NCBI GenBank assembly: GCA_963848195.1
Contig: CAWKCY010000005.1
Location: 124,001 to 188,000 of the forward strand
Length of the DNA: 64,000 bases
Origin: CAVQBP01 sp963848195
GTDB taxonomy: Bacteria > Bacteroidota > Ignavibacteria > Ignavibacteriales > Ignavibacteriaceae
Direction: 5' to 3'
Shown here: positions 37,266 through 46,259 of the stretch, piece after piece
Layout: every line of letters begins with the position of its first letter
Position numbering within the stretch: position 1 is the stretch's first letter
Program-made: the position numbers and the translations under genes
Notes under the pieces: generated by a model
The model's input: only the letters and a program-made list of their open reading frames with translations
Databases searched by the model: none
What the model was told of the DNA's origin: nothing

Positions 37266-38111
37266 TTAATGTTCTTGATGTACCGCCATTCCTATATATA
37301 AAGCGGTAAGCATCGCAAAGATATAAGCTTGAATAAGTGCAACGAGCAATTCAAGTAAATATATAAACAAAGCAAACCCAACTGAAACAGGCGAGACAAG
37401 TACAGTTTTCAGGATAAAAATTAGACCAATTAAAGAAAAAATTACCACATGTCCTGCAATCATATTAGCAAAAAGACGAATACACAATGAAAAGGGTTTT
37501 GTAAATAATCCGATTAATTCAACAACAATAATAAGCGGCAGAATAGCAATGGGCATACCCGGTGGAATTAAGCCTTTAAAATATCTAATAAATCCATGTT
37601 TTTGAATTCCACCAAACTGTGTTGCAATAAAAGATATTCCGGCAAGAGCAGCAGTAACAGCAATATTACCGGTTATTGAAGCAGAATAAGGAATTAAACC
37701 AAACAAATTACCGAATAAAACGAAAAAAAACAGTGTTAATAAATAGGGAAGAAATTTTTCATAACCTTCACCGATAGTGGGTTTAACAATTTCATCCCTA
37801 ACAAAAAGGACAATAATTTCAAAAAAATTTGTTAATCCAGTAGGGATTAATGATTTTTTATATCCTTTTGATATAAAGAAAAACAATAAGATTAATGCAA
37901 TAGCAACAATCCACATGAAAAAGACATTTTTGGTTATTGAGATATCAATTCCAAATAGTTCCAGATGAGGCAGATATAACCTTCCGAAGGGGTCAAAATC
38001 TATATAATTTGAATCCATAACATGGTGAAGAATCCACCCGCCCCCCTGCTCCCCCGAAGTTCTGAGAGTATCCACTGCCTTAAGAGTATCTGCAGGATTA
38101 CTAAAAATCAT
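37266..38111 (-). CDS. atpB: ATP synthase Fo a subunit
   Basis: 281 residues. The essential Arg lies in PFSLCIRLFANMIAGH. Five to six membrane helices; GNLFGLIPYSASITGN matches helix 3. The ~70-residue N-terminal part before the first helix is longer than in E. coli. The gene starts 7 bases after the preceding small membrane gene. Confidence 0.96.
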   Translation of the reverse strand: MIFSNPADTLKAVDTLRTSGEQGGGWILHHVMDSNYIDFDPFGRLYLPHLELFGIDISITKNVFFMWIVAIALILLFFFISKGYKKSLIPTGLTNFFEIIVLFVRDEIVKPTIGEGYEKFLPYLLTLFFFVLFGNLFGLIPYSASITGNIAVTAALAGISFIATQFGGIQKHGFIRYFKGLIPPGMPIAILPLIIVVELIGLFTKPFSLCIRLFANMIAGHVVIFSLIGLIFILKTVLVSPVSVGFALFIYLLELLVALIQAYIFAMLTALYIGMAVHQEH

Positions 38112-38118
38112 AAAATGC

Positions 38119-38496
38119 TTAAGTTTTCTTCATATATAAGAAAATTATTTCAATAATCAAATATAAAATGTAAAAAAAAAGGATAGAAAATATAAAACTA
38201 TTCTTATTTATATTCAAGAAATTTAAGGAAATAAATACAAGTGAAAGCATTAACAATAATCTAGCGGTCATTCCGCCTAAAATAACCTTAAAAAATATAT
38301 TCTGAGATTTTTGCAGTCCTATTTTAATGCTAATTAACCCAATAATAAAATTAAAAGTAGTGATAGCAAAACCAATCATAATAGAAAAGAAAGATAAAGC
38401 GGAAATTAAAGAAAATGAATAGAGAAACACTAAAAAAGATAAAAGGAAGAAAAACAGAGCAGAAATTTTAAGCAAAAAATTCCTAAATAAATTCAT
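38119..38496 (-). CDS. Small membrane protein, AtpI-like position
   Basis: 125 residues with four hydrophobic helices and few conserved residues (GGMTARLLLML is the only distinctive stretch). Encoded between atpZ (4-bp overlap) and atpB, where many bacteria have atpI, so an assembly or ion-supply role for the Fo ring is plausible. Sequence alone does not confirm the family. Confidence 0.65.
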   Translation of the reverse strand: MNLFRNFLLKISALFFFLLSFLVFLYSFSLISALSFFSIMIGFAITTFNFIIGLISIKIGLQKSQNIFFKVILGGMTARLLLMLSLVFISLNFLNINKNSFIFSILFFYILYLIIEIIFLYMKKT

Positions 38497-38720
38497 TTCC
38501 CGGATTTTAGGACTGTTTTAATAAAATTATATAAACCAGCAAAGACTCCAAGAAATGAGCAGACAATAGTCAAAACAGGGCTAGTCATAAATTTCTTATC
38601 CAGCCAAATCCCTAAAAAAACCATTGCAACGACAGTAATCGCCAATTGGAGTCCGAGGCCAAGATAAGGACCGTACTCCACAATAGAATTTTTTTGTTCC
38701 CCTTTATCAACCTTTTTCAT
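38493..38720 (-). CDS. atpZ: AtpZ/AtpQ-type ATP synthase accessory protein
   Basis: 75 residues, two membrane helices, with the pattern GPYLGLGLQLAITVVAM and GIWLDKKF of the ATPase_gene1 family that opens many atp operons. Overlaps both neighbours by 4 bases. Confidence 0.82.
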   Translation of the reverse strand: MKKVDKGEQKNSIVEYGPYLGLGLQLAITVVAMVFLGIWLDKKFMTSPVLTIVCSFLGVFAGLYNFIKTVLKSGK

Positions 38721-39109
38721 TTTACATTTTGAGGAGGCCCAACATTAGGAGTTGGTTTAGGTAATAATTCTCTATTATCACCCATAGAGCTCTTACCGTC
38801 AAATTTTGCTCCAGCTTCAACGACAAGGATTTTAGTTATGATATCACCTTTTAAAGATGCTTTGGCTTCTAAAACCAGCTTATCTTTGGCATTAACGGAG
38901 CCGGTAACCTTTCCCCCCAAGGTAATAATATCAGCATGAATTTGACCATCGACGCCACCGCTTTCACCAACAGTAACATTTCCTTCTGCCTTTATATCGC
39001 CCTTAACATTTCCATCGATACGAACATCCCCAGTACTTGCAAGCTTCCCTTCGATTACTACGCCAGTTCCGATAATTGTCACTTGTTCTTCTCCTTTATT
39101 ATTTTTCAA
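38717..39109 (-). CDS. Bactofilin
   Basis: 130 residues. A central beta-helix domain with repeating glycine turns (TIIGTGVVIEGKLASTGDVR, GNVKGDIKAEGNVTVG) and short disordered ends rich in Pro and Asn. Bactofilins polymerise under the membrane and position cell-wall enzymes. It lies directly after an M23 peptidase gene (11-bp gap), the same pairing as in curved and stalked bacteria, and overlaps atpZ. Confidence 0.93.
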   Translation of the reverse strand: MKNNKGEEQVTIIGTGVVIEGKLASTGDVRIDGNVKGDIKAEGNVTVGESGGVDGQIHADIITLGGKVTGSVNAKDKLVLEAKASLKGDIITKILVVEAGAKFDGKSSMGDNRELLPKPTPNVGPPQNVK

Positions 39110-39120
39110 TGTTTCCTCCG

Positions 39121-39951
39121 TTAATAATTTAATAAAAGCTTTTTGGGATCAATCGGCTGACCATTTTTCCAAATTTCAAAATGCAAATGAGGGCCGGTCG
39201 TTATTTCACCGGTATTACCAGTTAAGCCAATCAATTCACCTTGAATTACAATATCTCTAACCTTTTTCATTAAAACAGAACAATGTTTATATATCGTAAT
39301 ATAATTATCTGTATGCCCAATAATCAACATGTTTCCGTCTTTATTTGTATAATCTGAAAAAATTACATATCCATTAGCAGAGGCATAAATTGGTGTTCCA
39401 GATTTTACTACAAAATCAATTCCCATATGTCCCTTTTCAGGGTCAAAGTCTCTACTTATAAATCCATTAACCGGTTTGTCAAAATAATATATTTTTTGCT
39501 GAATATCTGCATCATCGCCAAAAAAAAATTCTTTGAATACAGCTAAAATATTCCCCCCATATTTACTATTATTAGATTTTTTAGTATTACTTTTCTTACC
39601 CCTAAGGGAGTCTACAAGGGAAGAATCGCCAAGTATTAGTGCATATTTCAATCTTTCATTAGTTGATTTTAAACTCTCGAGTTCCCGCGATAAAAATAAC
39701 ATTCTTTTATTCAACTGGTCGATAGATTTCATATCTTTTTTTGATAACGAAGAATTTCCAGGGAAAATTAGAGTATTTATTGGTGAAATGGTAAATATGA
39801 GGAACCCAAAAAAGGCTACTAAAAACGTATATATTATTATTGAATAAATTAAATGATTCGATTTGATGCGTCTAGTTTTGGAACTGCCTGAAGATTCCGG
39901 AATTATTACCACATAATAGTTTTTTATATTTTTGAAAAGATTAAAATTCAT
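39121..39951 (-). CDS. M23 family metallopeptidase, membrane anchored
   Basis: 276 residues. One membrane helix (about 34-55), a short coiled coil (78-105), then a LytM/M23 domain (155-276) with zinc ligands in HMGID (His175, Asp179) and HLHFE (His255, His257). All ligands are present, so it should be an active endopeptidase of peptidoglycan crosslinks. It precedes bactofilin, which probably localises it. Confidence 0.93.
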   Translation of the reverse strand: MNFNLFKNIKNYYVVIIPESSGSSKTRRIKSNHLIYSIIIYTFLVAFFGFLIFTISPINTLIFPGNSSLSKKDMKSIDQLNKRMLFLSRELESLKSTNERLKYALILGDSSLVDSLRGKKSNTKKSNNSKYGGNILAVFKEFFFGDDADIQQKIYYFDKPVNGFISRDFDPEKGHMGIDFVVKSGTPIYASANGYVIFSDYTNKDGNMLIIGHTDNYITIYKHCSVLMKKVRDIVIQGELIGLTGNTGEITTGPHLHFEIWKNGQPIDPKKLLLNY

Positions 39952-39979
39952 ATAATAAAAATAAGATTAAAGTAAAAAT

Positions 39980-40588
39980 TCAGCCAAATCTTTTTAACAG
40001 ATCTTGAAATTTAATTTTACCTTCACGTATTAATTCCGGTTTGGAGTTACTAAGGTTTATTATTGTAGAGGCTTTAAAAAAGGACTTTTTTTGTGAAATC
40101 AAAATTGCTTCAACTTCATGAAAAAATTCATCTTTAATAAGACTTGGTTCGGTAATCGGCGATTGATTACTGCGGTTTACACTAGTTGAAATCAAAGGCA
40201 TTTTTAGTTCGGCTAAAAGTTTTAAGCAAAAACGATGGTTTGGTATTCTGAAAGCCACAGTATCCTGGTGAAGTATTTTACGCGATTTGGAATTTAGATT
40301 TAATACAACCGATACAGGATTTGGCCAGATTGAAATCAAAAAATCCAGGTGTTTTTCCGAATTTATCTCAACATATTTTAATAAAGTATCAATATCGCCG
40401 ACTAAAAATAGATACATCTTACCGAGTTCACGTCCTTTTATATTATCTACTCTTTTTACTGCTTCTTCATTAAAAGGGTTAGCTCCAAAGCCATAAATAG
40501 TATCCGTGGGATAAATAAAAACTTTCCCTTCAAAATAAATTTTCTTTGCGAGATTGACTGATTCTTCAAAATTATTATCTATATCAAT
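39980..40588 (-). CDS. Sua5/YrdC/TsaC threonylcarbamoyl-AMP synthase without a standard start codon
   Basis: The full reading frame gives about 202 residues, the normal length for TsaC, and makes threonylcarbamoyl-AMP for t6A37 in tRNA. It contains FIYPTDTIYGFGANPF, the KGR motif and STSVNRSNQSP. The catalytic N-terminal part has no in-frame ATG, GTG or TTG: between an in-frame TGA near 40611 and the first ATG at 40417 the best candidate is an ATT at 40586-40588, overlapping the stop of the upstream gene. Starting at 40417 would remove the active site. Either a rare start or a local sequence error is likely. Confidence 0.8.
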   Translation of the reverse strand: MDIDNNFEESVNLAKKIYFEGKVFIYPTDTIYGFGANPFNEEAVKRVDNIKGRELGKMYLFLVGDIDTLLKYVEINSEKHLDFLISIWPNPVSVVLNLNSKSRKILHQDTVAFRIPNHRFCLKLLAELKMPLISTSVNRSNQSPITEPSLIKDEFFHEVEAILISQKKSFFKASTIINLSNSKPELIREGKIKFQDLLKRFG

Positions 40589-41653
40589 TAATTCAGCTGC
40601 TTTTGTAGTTCACCATTAACAAATTCCTTAAGTTTTTCAGTTATTACACCGGGCTTTAAATTATATCCGCATTCAAAAGTACCTATTGGACATTTCTGAT
40701 AGCCGTGAATACCGCAAGGTTTACAAAATAAATCATCGTAACTTAAAAAGCTACTTTTTTCATTATAAGGATAGAACCCAAAATCCGGGACAGTTGAACA
40801 ATAAAGAGTAATAGTAGGAATATCTGCACACATTGCTAAATGTGCTGGGGCGCTATCGTTTGTTATTAATAATAAGGCTCTTTTTAACAATTCGACCGAT
40901 TCAACCAGGGAAAAATTACCTGCGGCAGAGTATACTTTTTCAGAGATATTTTGATGCAATTTCCCGGCATAATGCTTCATCCTTTTTCCCGCCTACCAAT
41001 ATGACATAATACGAAAATTTTTTTATTATATATTTTATTATCTCCTCGAAATATTCAATAGGATAAATTTTAGTATTCCAAATACTCCCAGGTGCTACAC
41101 ATATAAAATCATTTTTTATGCCAAAGATACTTATAAATTCGTCAACCTTATTTTTATCAGATAATGAAATATTCAATTGGGGAAGAATCTTCCAGTCATT
41201 TCCTGAATATTTATATCCTATCAAATCCAAATTTCTTTGAACTTCGTGATGCTGAGGATTATATACAATTAAATTTTTATAAACATGTTTAAAATTGCTA
41301 TTTGTAAAGCCATAGGTATTTCTTATTCCAGTAAACATAACTAGTAATGCAGTTCTTACTGAACGATGTGGTGAATAAATCCTTGAATAATTTTCCTTCT
41401 TTAAGTCTTTTGCAAAAGATTTAAGAGAAAATAATGATTTATGTTTGTTTTTTTTATTCAGAATTTTAACTTTTTGGATACCGGGAGCGGCATAAAAGAT
41501 TTCCTCCGTTGAAGGAATGCAAATTACATGGATTACACATCCCGGAAACATTTTTTGAAGTGCTTGAATCATAGGAAGGGTAAGGACAGCATCCCCAATA
41601 AAAGCAGTTTGGATAACTAAGATTTTTTCCACTTTACCATTTTCAAGAGTCAT
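40588..41653 (-). pseudogene. ADP-heptose:LPS heptosyltransferase-like GT9, frameshifted
   Basis: Two overlapping frames form one GT9 protein of about 350 residues. The first (40940-41653) has IQTAFIGDAVLTLPMIQAL and CVAPGSIWNTK; the second (40588-40980) has LLITNDSAPAHLAM and the Cys cluster CKPCGIHGYQKCPIGTFEC. The break lies in an AAAA run near 40965: removing one A restores REIASNISEKVYSAAGNF. The family adds heptose or similar sugars to lipid A core. It follows an LpxL-type gene by 12 bp. A sequencing error or a recent mutation are both possible. Confidence 0.82.
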
Positions 41654-41665
41654 AGTAATTCTTAC

Positions 41666-42535
41666 TTAATATTTCCATAACTTATGCATCCACAACCATT
41701 GACCGGGATTATCCCTGATAGTTTTTTCGAGAAATGAAGCGTGCCTTTGGCTAAGCTCTACAATTTTATCTTCTTCATTATCAGGTAAATTATTTCTGTC
41801 AATTTCATGCAAAACAATCTTATATGAAAAATCCGGCTGCCTGATATTTATACCATATATAATCGGGGCATTTGTTTTTAGAGAAAGTATTGCAGGGCCA
41901 GGATAAATAGAGACTTTTCTTCCGAAAAAATTAACTCTGATACCCTCAGCCGGTCCTCGTTGATCAGCAACCATTGCAACGACATTTTTTTCTTTTAATT
42001 CTTTATAAATCTGTCTGATAGAAATGCCTAAAGAGACGACTTCATTATTCCATCTTGTCCTGACATTATTAAGCCATTGGTTAACATAGGGATTTCTTTG
42101 AGATTTAACTACAACTTTTAAAGGAATACCTATTTGAAGACTTATTGAAGCAGCACCATATTCCCAATTGCCATAATGAGCGGAAAGCAAAATAACACCG
42201 TTTTTTTGATTGAATTTTTCAATTATCAAATCAGAATTACAGCAAGAGACTATCCTTTCTATCTCATGCTGAGTCATAAAAGGCATATATAAAATTTCAA
42301 CTAAAGCAATTGAAAAGCTTCTATAGCATTCAAAAGCAATAAGTTTTATTTTATCTTTTGAATATTCGGGAAATGCGTTTATAAGATTTTCAATAACGGT
42401 TTTTTTTCTTATGGGAATAAAGTAATAAAATAGAATTGTTATAAGGAGTGAGAATCTTCTTGAGAATTTGAGGCCAAATAGTCCAGTTAAAATACTTAAA
42501 CCCTTAAAAAGGATATATTCAATTACATTCTTCAT
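41666..42535 (-). CDS. LpxL/HtrB-type lipid A acyltransferase
   Basis: 289 residues. Membrane-anchored N-terminus, catalytic HYGNWE (His120, Glu125) and the block ADQRGPAEGIRVNFFGRK. Adds a secondary acyl chain to Kdo2-lipid A or a related lipid at the inner membrane. Neighbouring GT9 fits lipopolysaccharide core assembly. Confidence 0.92.
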   Translation of the reverse strand: MKNVIEYILFKGLSILTGLFGLKFSRRFSLLITILFYYFIPIRKKTVIENLINAFPEYSKDKIKLIAFECYRSFSIALVEILYMPFMTQHEIERIVSCCNSDLIIEKFNQKNGVILLSAHYGNWEYGAASISLQIGIPLKVVVKSQRNPYVNQWLNNVRTRWNNEVVSLGISIRQIYKELKEKNVVAMVADQRGPAEGIRVNFFGRKVSIYPGPAILSLKTNAPIIYGINIRQPDFSYKIVLHEIDRNNLPDNEEDKIVELSQRHASFLEKTIRDNPGQWLWMHKLWKY

Positions 42536-42609
42536 TCAAATTAAATTCAATTTTATTTTATAAAGTTAATTATTTGAACGAAGAAATAATACAGTTTTAT
42601 TTTAACAGA

Positions 42610-42634
42610 CCCATGGTTTTATTAAAAACCGGGG
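42610..42634 (-). terminator. Possible terminator after GWxTD gene
   Basis: Imperfect hairpin: ggtttt / aaaacc with an added ccc / ggg segment across a 2-nt bulge, 21 bases past the GWxTD stop. The following minus-strand bases are only moderately T-rich. Confidence 0.35.
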
Positions 42635-42654
42635 TTACTCTAAATACAGAGGAA

Positions 42655-44028
42655 TTAATAAGTTGCGACTCTAGTCATCCAATTATCATCCCGTAGTTCG
42701 CCTCTCATAGTAGAATGAACAAGAGTATATTGAGAGAAACCAGTTAAATCAGCAAAAACAAAGATTACTCCTCCCTGTAACTCATTATAATGCCAAATTT
42801 CATAGGGTTTTGTATTTTGCTGGTTTGGAAATCTTTCAATTTCACTTGGTTCACCATATATTAAGTAGACTCTACCTCTATCTGTTTTCCATCCCTCTTT
42901 CCCCATACTACTAAATCGTTCATTAGACTTCTGAACGCGGTTCATATAGTCCTGGTAAGCTTCATTTATAGAAGTAGCCGGATTTAAATCTCTGTTTTTC
43001 CAAAAATTATATAGAAATTTTCTTTTGCCTTCAAGAGTTTCGATACCTTCATATTGTTTTATTTCATTAGTAGCGGCAATATATTTAGATTCCTGAAAAA
43101 TTTTATCCAGTTCATCTTCCGACATAATATTGAATTCGCTGCTTAAAGATTCTGTGTTATTGTTATAAACAGTATCGGGCTGAGGAATAGAAGGATTATA
43201 GACATAAAATCTTTTCGATGATGAGATACCAATATTGGCGGCGCTATCTAATAATGCTTCGGTCATTGTATAAGAATCAGTGGGATATTTGTTCACAACG
43301 ACAGTACCCACTTCAACACGGGAATTCAAAGTATTTGAAATAGTTTTTATTTTATTACTTACAACTTTTCCTCTGCTATTATAAACAACGCTTTCCAGCT
43401 TAATATTTCCGTCAGGAAGATTTTTAAGATTATATAATTCCAGATAATAAAATAAAACAGGCTGGTTATCTCCGAAGATATTCATTGTTGCCGGAATTAT
43501 CTCAAAAGTATTTTTATAAAATAAGGAATTCTTATTCGGACTATCCTGGATTATCCTTGAAGCAAATTGAAGGTCACTAATAGCAGCTCCGCCTTTCCAA
43601 AAAGGAAGGACTTTGAAATATTCCGTTATCGATTTTTTATTATCTTTATTTACAGCATCTCTTCCTTCAACCATAACTTTATAAGATCCTTTGGGAAGAA
43701 CGAAACCTAATTCACCCACCAGGCCTTTATTGACTGAGGATGTATCCTTAATATTATTAATTACATTCCACTCTTTATTCACAAATTTTTTACCAGAAGC
43801 TGTATCTTCAATTGAAACTTTCAAAACTCCTTCAACGAAATTTGAAGAATCAGTAGTATTCAGTGTTAAATCATTTTGATTAAAGGAATAATAAACTTCA
43901 ACATAGTTTGATAATGAGTCGTAACCAAATTGTGCATAGTCAAAATCAAAGCCAAAATTTGTTTTATTCTGTCCGAAGAGGAGCGGAGTAACAAAAAGAA
44001 TTATAAAAAGTAAAAAGGATTTCTTCAT
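42655..44028 (-). CDS. GWxTD domain protein
   Basis: 457 residues with a signal peptide (KKSFLLFIILFVTPLLFG). The C-terminal ~130 residues carry the naming motif GWKTDRGRVYLIYGEP and NFWKNRDLNP. The N-terminal part is beta-rich. Function is unknown; the family occurs in Ignavibacteria, Acidobacteria and related groups as exported proteins. No operon partner is obvious: 119 bp separate it from the acyltransferase gene. Confidence 0.88.
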   Translation of the reverse strand: MKKSFLLFIILFVTPLLFGQNKTNFGFDFDYAQFGYDSLSNYVEVYYSFNQNDLTLNTTDSSNFVEGVLKVSIEDTASGKKFVNKEWNVINNIKDTSSVNKGLVGELGFVLPKGSYKVMVEGRDAVNKDNKKSITEYFKVLPFWKGGAAISDLQFASRIIQDSPNKNSLFYKNTFEIIPATMNIFGDNQPVLFYYLELYNLKNLPDGNIKLESVVYNSRGKVVSNKIKTISNTLNSRVEVGTVVVNKYPTDSYTMTEALLDSAANIGISSSKRFYVYNPSIPQPDTVYNNNTESLSSEFNIMSEDELDKIFQESKYIAATNEIKQYEGIETLEGKRKFLYNFWKNRDLNPATSINEAYQDYMNRVQKSNERFSSMGKEGWKTDRGRVYLIYGEPSEIERFPNQQNTKPYEIWHYNELQGGVIFVFADLTGFSQYTLVHSTMRGELRDDNWMTRVATY

Positions 44029-44272
44029 ATTATAAACCTAATAGAATAACGGTTAAATATTTAATAAAATTTTATTGAATTACCAGAGTTTGATTTTCAA
44101 AAAAAACAAATAGCAATAATCCAAAGTCTAAGCTCACGTTAATATTTATTTAAAACGATAAAAAACATAATTATATTACTATATTCAAGACTAAAATTTA
44201 TTAAAGACTATTTTTAACCCCCGTCTCCCGCGAGTATTTATTATTTCATCTATTCAAACACTGCAAAATCGA

Positions 44273-45856
44273 TTAAATTTTAACAGCAAAAACTTTATGT
44301 ACATCTTTAATTGAAGAGATATCATCTAATGATTTCTTATCAATTACACTATCAACATTTATTACGGTAAGAGCTTCTTTCCCAATCTCATTTCTGCCTA
44401 AAGATAGCCCAGCAATATTAATATTTTTTTCGGCAAGAATCTTACTTACTGTAGCTAAAATACCAGGTCTGTCAATATTGGAATAAAATATCATATTACC
44501 TTCGGGATTAAGTTCAAGAAGGTAATTATCAATATTTACAATTCTGATTTCATTATTGCCGAAAACAGTTCCAGCCAAAGATCTTTTTTCTTTATCGGAT
44601 GAAAATTCTACTGTCATTAAATTAGTATAACTGGAATTCGCGCCAGATTTGGTTTCATTGATGACTATCCCCATTTCTGCGGCGAGTAAGGGGGCATTTA
44701 TAAAATTTACCGCCTCGGTCATCATTTTAGACAAAAATCCTTTTAATACCGAAGTGGAAAGGAGAGTTGTAGAAGTATGGAGCAATTGACCGCTATAATT
44801 AATATCAATTTTCTTTAATTGACCTTGAATTAATTGTGCATGCAAAATGCCGAGATTTTCTCCAAGCTTAATATAGGGCTGAATGTCCTTATTTATAGTT
44901 GAACTAAAAGCAGAGGCATTAACGGCACCTCTAACAGGATTATCATTAAATAGATCCACCATTTGTTCTGCAATCTGAATAGCAACTTTTTCCTGAGCTT
45001 CTTCAGTAGAAGCGCCGAGATGAGGTGTAGTAACAATTTTAGGATTCTGGATTAGATCGCTTGAAAAATCAGGTGGTTCTTTTGAATAAACGTCTAAAGC
45101 AGCCCCTGAAACCTTTCCATCATTTATAGCTTTAACCAGATCCTGTTCATTTACAATTCCGCCTCTTGCACAATTTATAATCTTAACCCCATTTTTACAT
45201 TTAGCAAGAGACTTTTCGGAAATTAAATTTTTAGTATCATCCGACATAGGAACATGCACAGATATAATATCAGATTGTTCGAATAGCTCATCGAGGTTTA
45301 CCGGCATTATCCCTAATTTTGCAGATACTTCATCAGAGAGAACCGGATCATAGCCTAAAATATTCATTTCAAAAGCTTTTGCTCTTAGGGCAACTTCCCT
45401 TCCAATTTTTCCCAGACCAATTATACCAAGCACTTTACCTTGTAGTTCAGTGCCTTGAAAATTTTTTCTATCCCATTTACCTGCTCTCAATGATTGATTC
45501 GCTTGTGCAGTATTACGGCACATAGTTAACATAAGCGCCATAGTATGCTCTGCAGCAGAGACGGTATTCCCGCCAGGAGTATTCATTACCATAATACCTT
45601 TACGAGTAGCTGCATCAACATCAATATTATCGACACCTGTTCCGGCTCTGCCGATTACCTCCATTTTATCCATTAAAGAGATTATATCTGAAGTAACTTT
45701 AGTAGCGCTACGGACTATTAACGCGTTATATTCATTTATTACATCTTTAATCTCTTCTTTAGACATTCCAGGTTTATAAGTAACCTGATGACCGGCAGAT
45801 TCGAGGATAGCCACACATTTTTTATCTACCGAGTCAGTAATAATTATTTTTTTCAT
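44273..45856 (-). CDS. serA: D-3-phosphoglycerate dehydrogenase
   Basis: 527 residues, the long form. Substrate domain, NAD domain with GLGKIG (147-152) and TPHLGASTEEAQ, an intervening domain, then an ACT domain (RPGILATVSKILAEKNINIAGL) for serine feedback. First step of serine synthesis. ATG preceded by GGGAGA. Confidence 0.97.
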   Translation of the reverse strand: MKKIIITDSVDKKCVAILESAGHQVTYKPGMSKEEIKDVINEYNALIVRSATKVTSDIISLMDKMEVIGRAGTGVDNIDVDAATRKGIMVMNTPGGNTVSAAEHTMALMLTMCRNTAQANQSLRAGKWDRKNFQGTELQGKVLGIIGLGKIGREVALRAKAFEMNILGYDPVLSDEVSAKLGIMPVNLDELFEQSDIISVHVPMSDDTKNLISEKSLAKCKNGVKIINCARGGIVNEQDLVKAINDGKVSGAALDVYSKEPPDFSSDLIQNPKIVTTPHLGASTEEAQEKVAIQIAEQMVDLFNDNPVRGAVNASAFSSTINKDIQPYIKLGENLGILHAQLIQGQLKKIDINYSGQLLHTSTTLLSTSVLKGFLSKMMTEAVNFINAPLLAAEMGIVINETKSGANSSYTNLMTVEFSSDKEKRSLAGTVFGNNEIRIVNIDNYLLELNPEGNMIFYSNIDRPGILATVSKILAEKNINIAGLSLGRNEIGKEALTVINVDSVIDKKSLDDISSIKDVHKVFAVKI

Positions 45857-45918
45857 GGATTCTCCCTTTTATAAAATTGTAGATTTAGGACCCGGAACAA
45901 TTAAATAAATGACTTGCA

Positions 45919-46239
45919 TTAAACCACAGAATTTAATTTCTGAACAATCTGAACTTTAGGAACAGCCCCGATAATAGTTTCTTTAAGTTCTCCATTTTTA
46001 AATATCAATAAAGTTGGAATACTTCTAACACCATACTTAATAGCTGTTTGCTGATTATCATCAACATCCAATTTTCCGACTTTAGCTTTTCCGGAATATT
46101 CCGAAGCAAGCTCTTCAACTATGGGAGCAATTATACGGCAAGGTCCGCACCAAGCGGCCCAAAAATCGATTAAAACAGGGTTTTCCGACTTAATAACTTC
46201 AGTTTCAAAATTATCATCAGTAATAGTAATAGGTTTCAT
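45919..46239 (-). CDS. trxA: Thioredoxin
   Basis: 106 residues. Active site WCGPC at 30-34, cis-Pro in RSIPTLLIFKNG. Cytoplasmic disulfide reductase. Lies 20 bp after the enoyl reductase-like gene and 62 bp before serA. Confidence 0.97.
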   Translation of the reverse strand: MKPITITDDNFETEVIKSENPVLIDFWAAWCGPCRIIAPIVEELASEYSGKAKVGKLDVDDNQQTAIKYGVRSIPTLLIFKNGELKETIIGAVPKVQIVQKLNSVV

Positions 46240-46259
46240 TTTTTTCCTTTTTTAATTTA

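Noticed and set aside
39980..40417. A separate 145-residue protein starting at the ATG at 40417
   Set aside because: The upstream in-frame codons encode the conserved TsaC active site, so it is the truncated reading of a longer gene.
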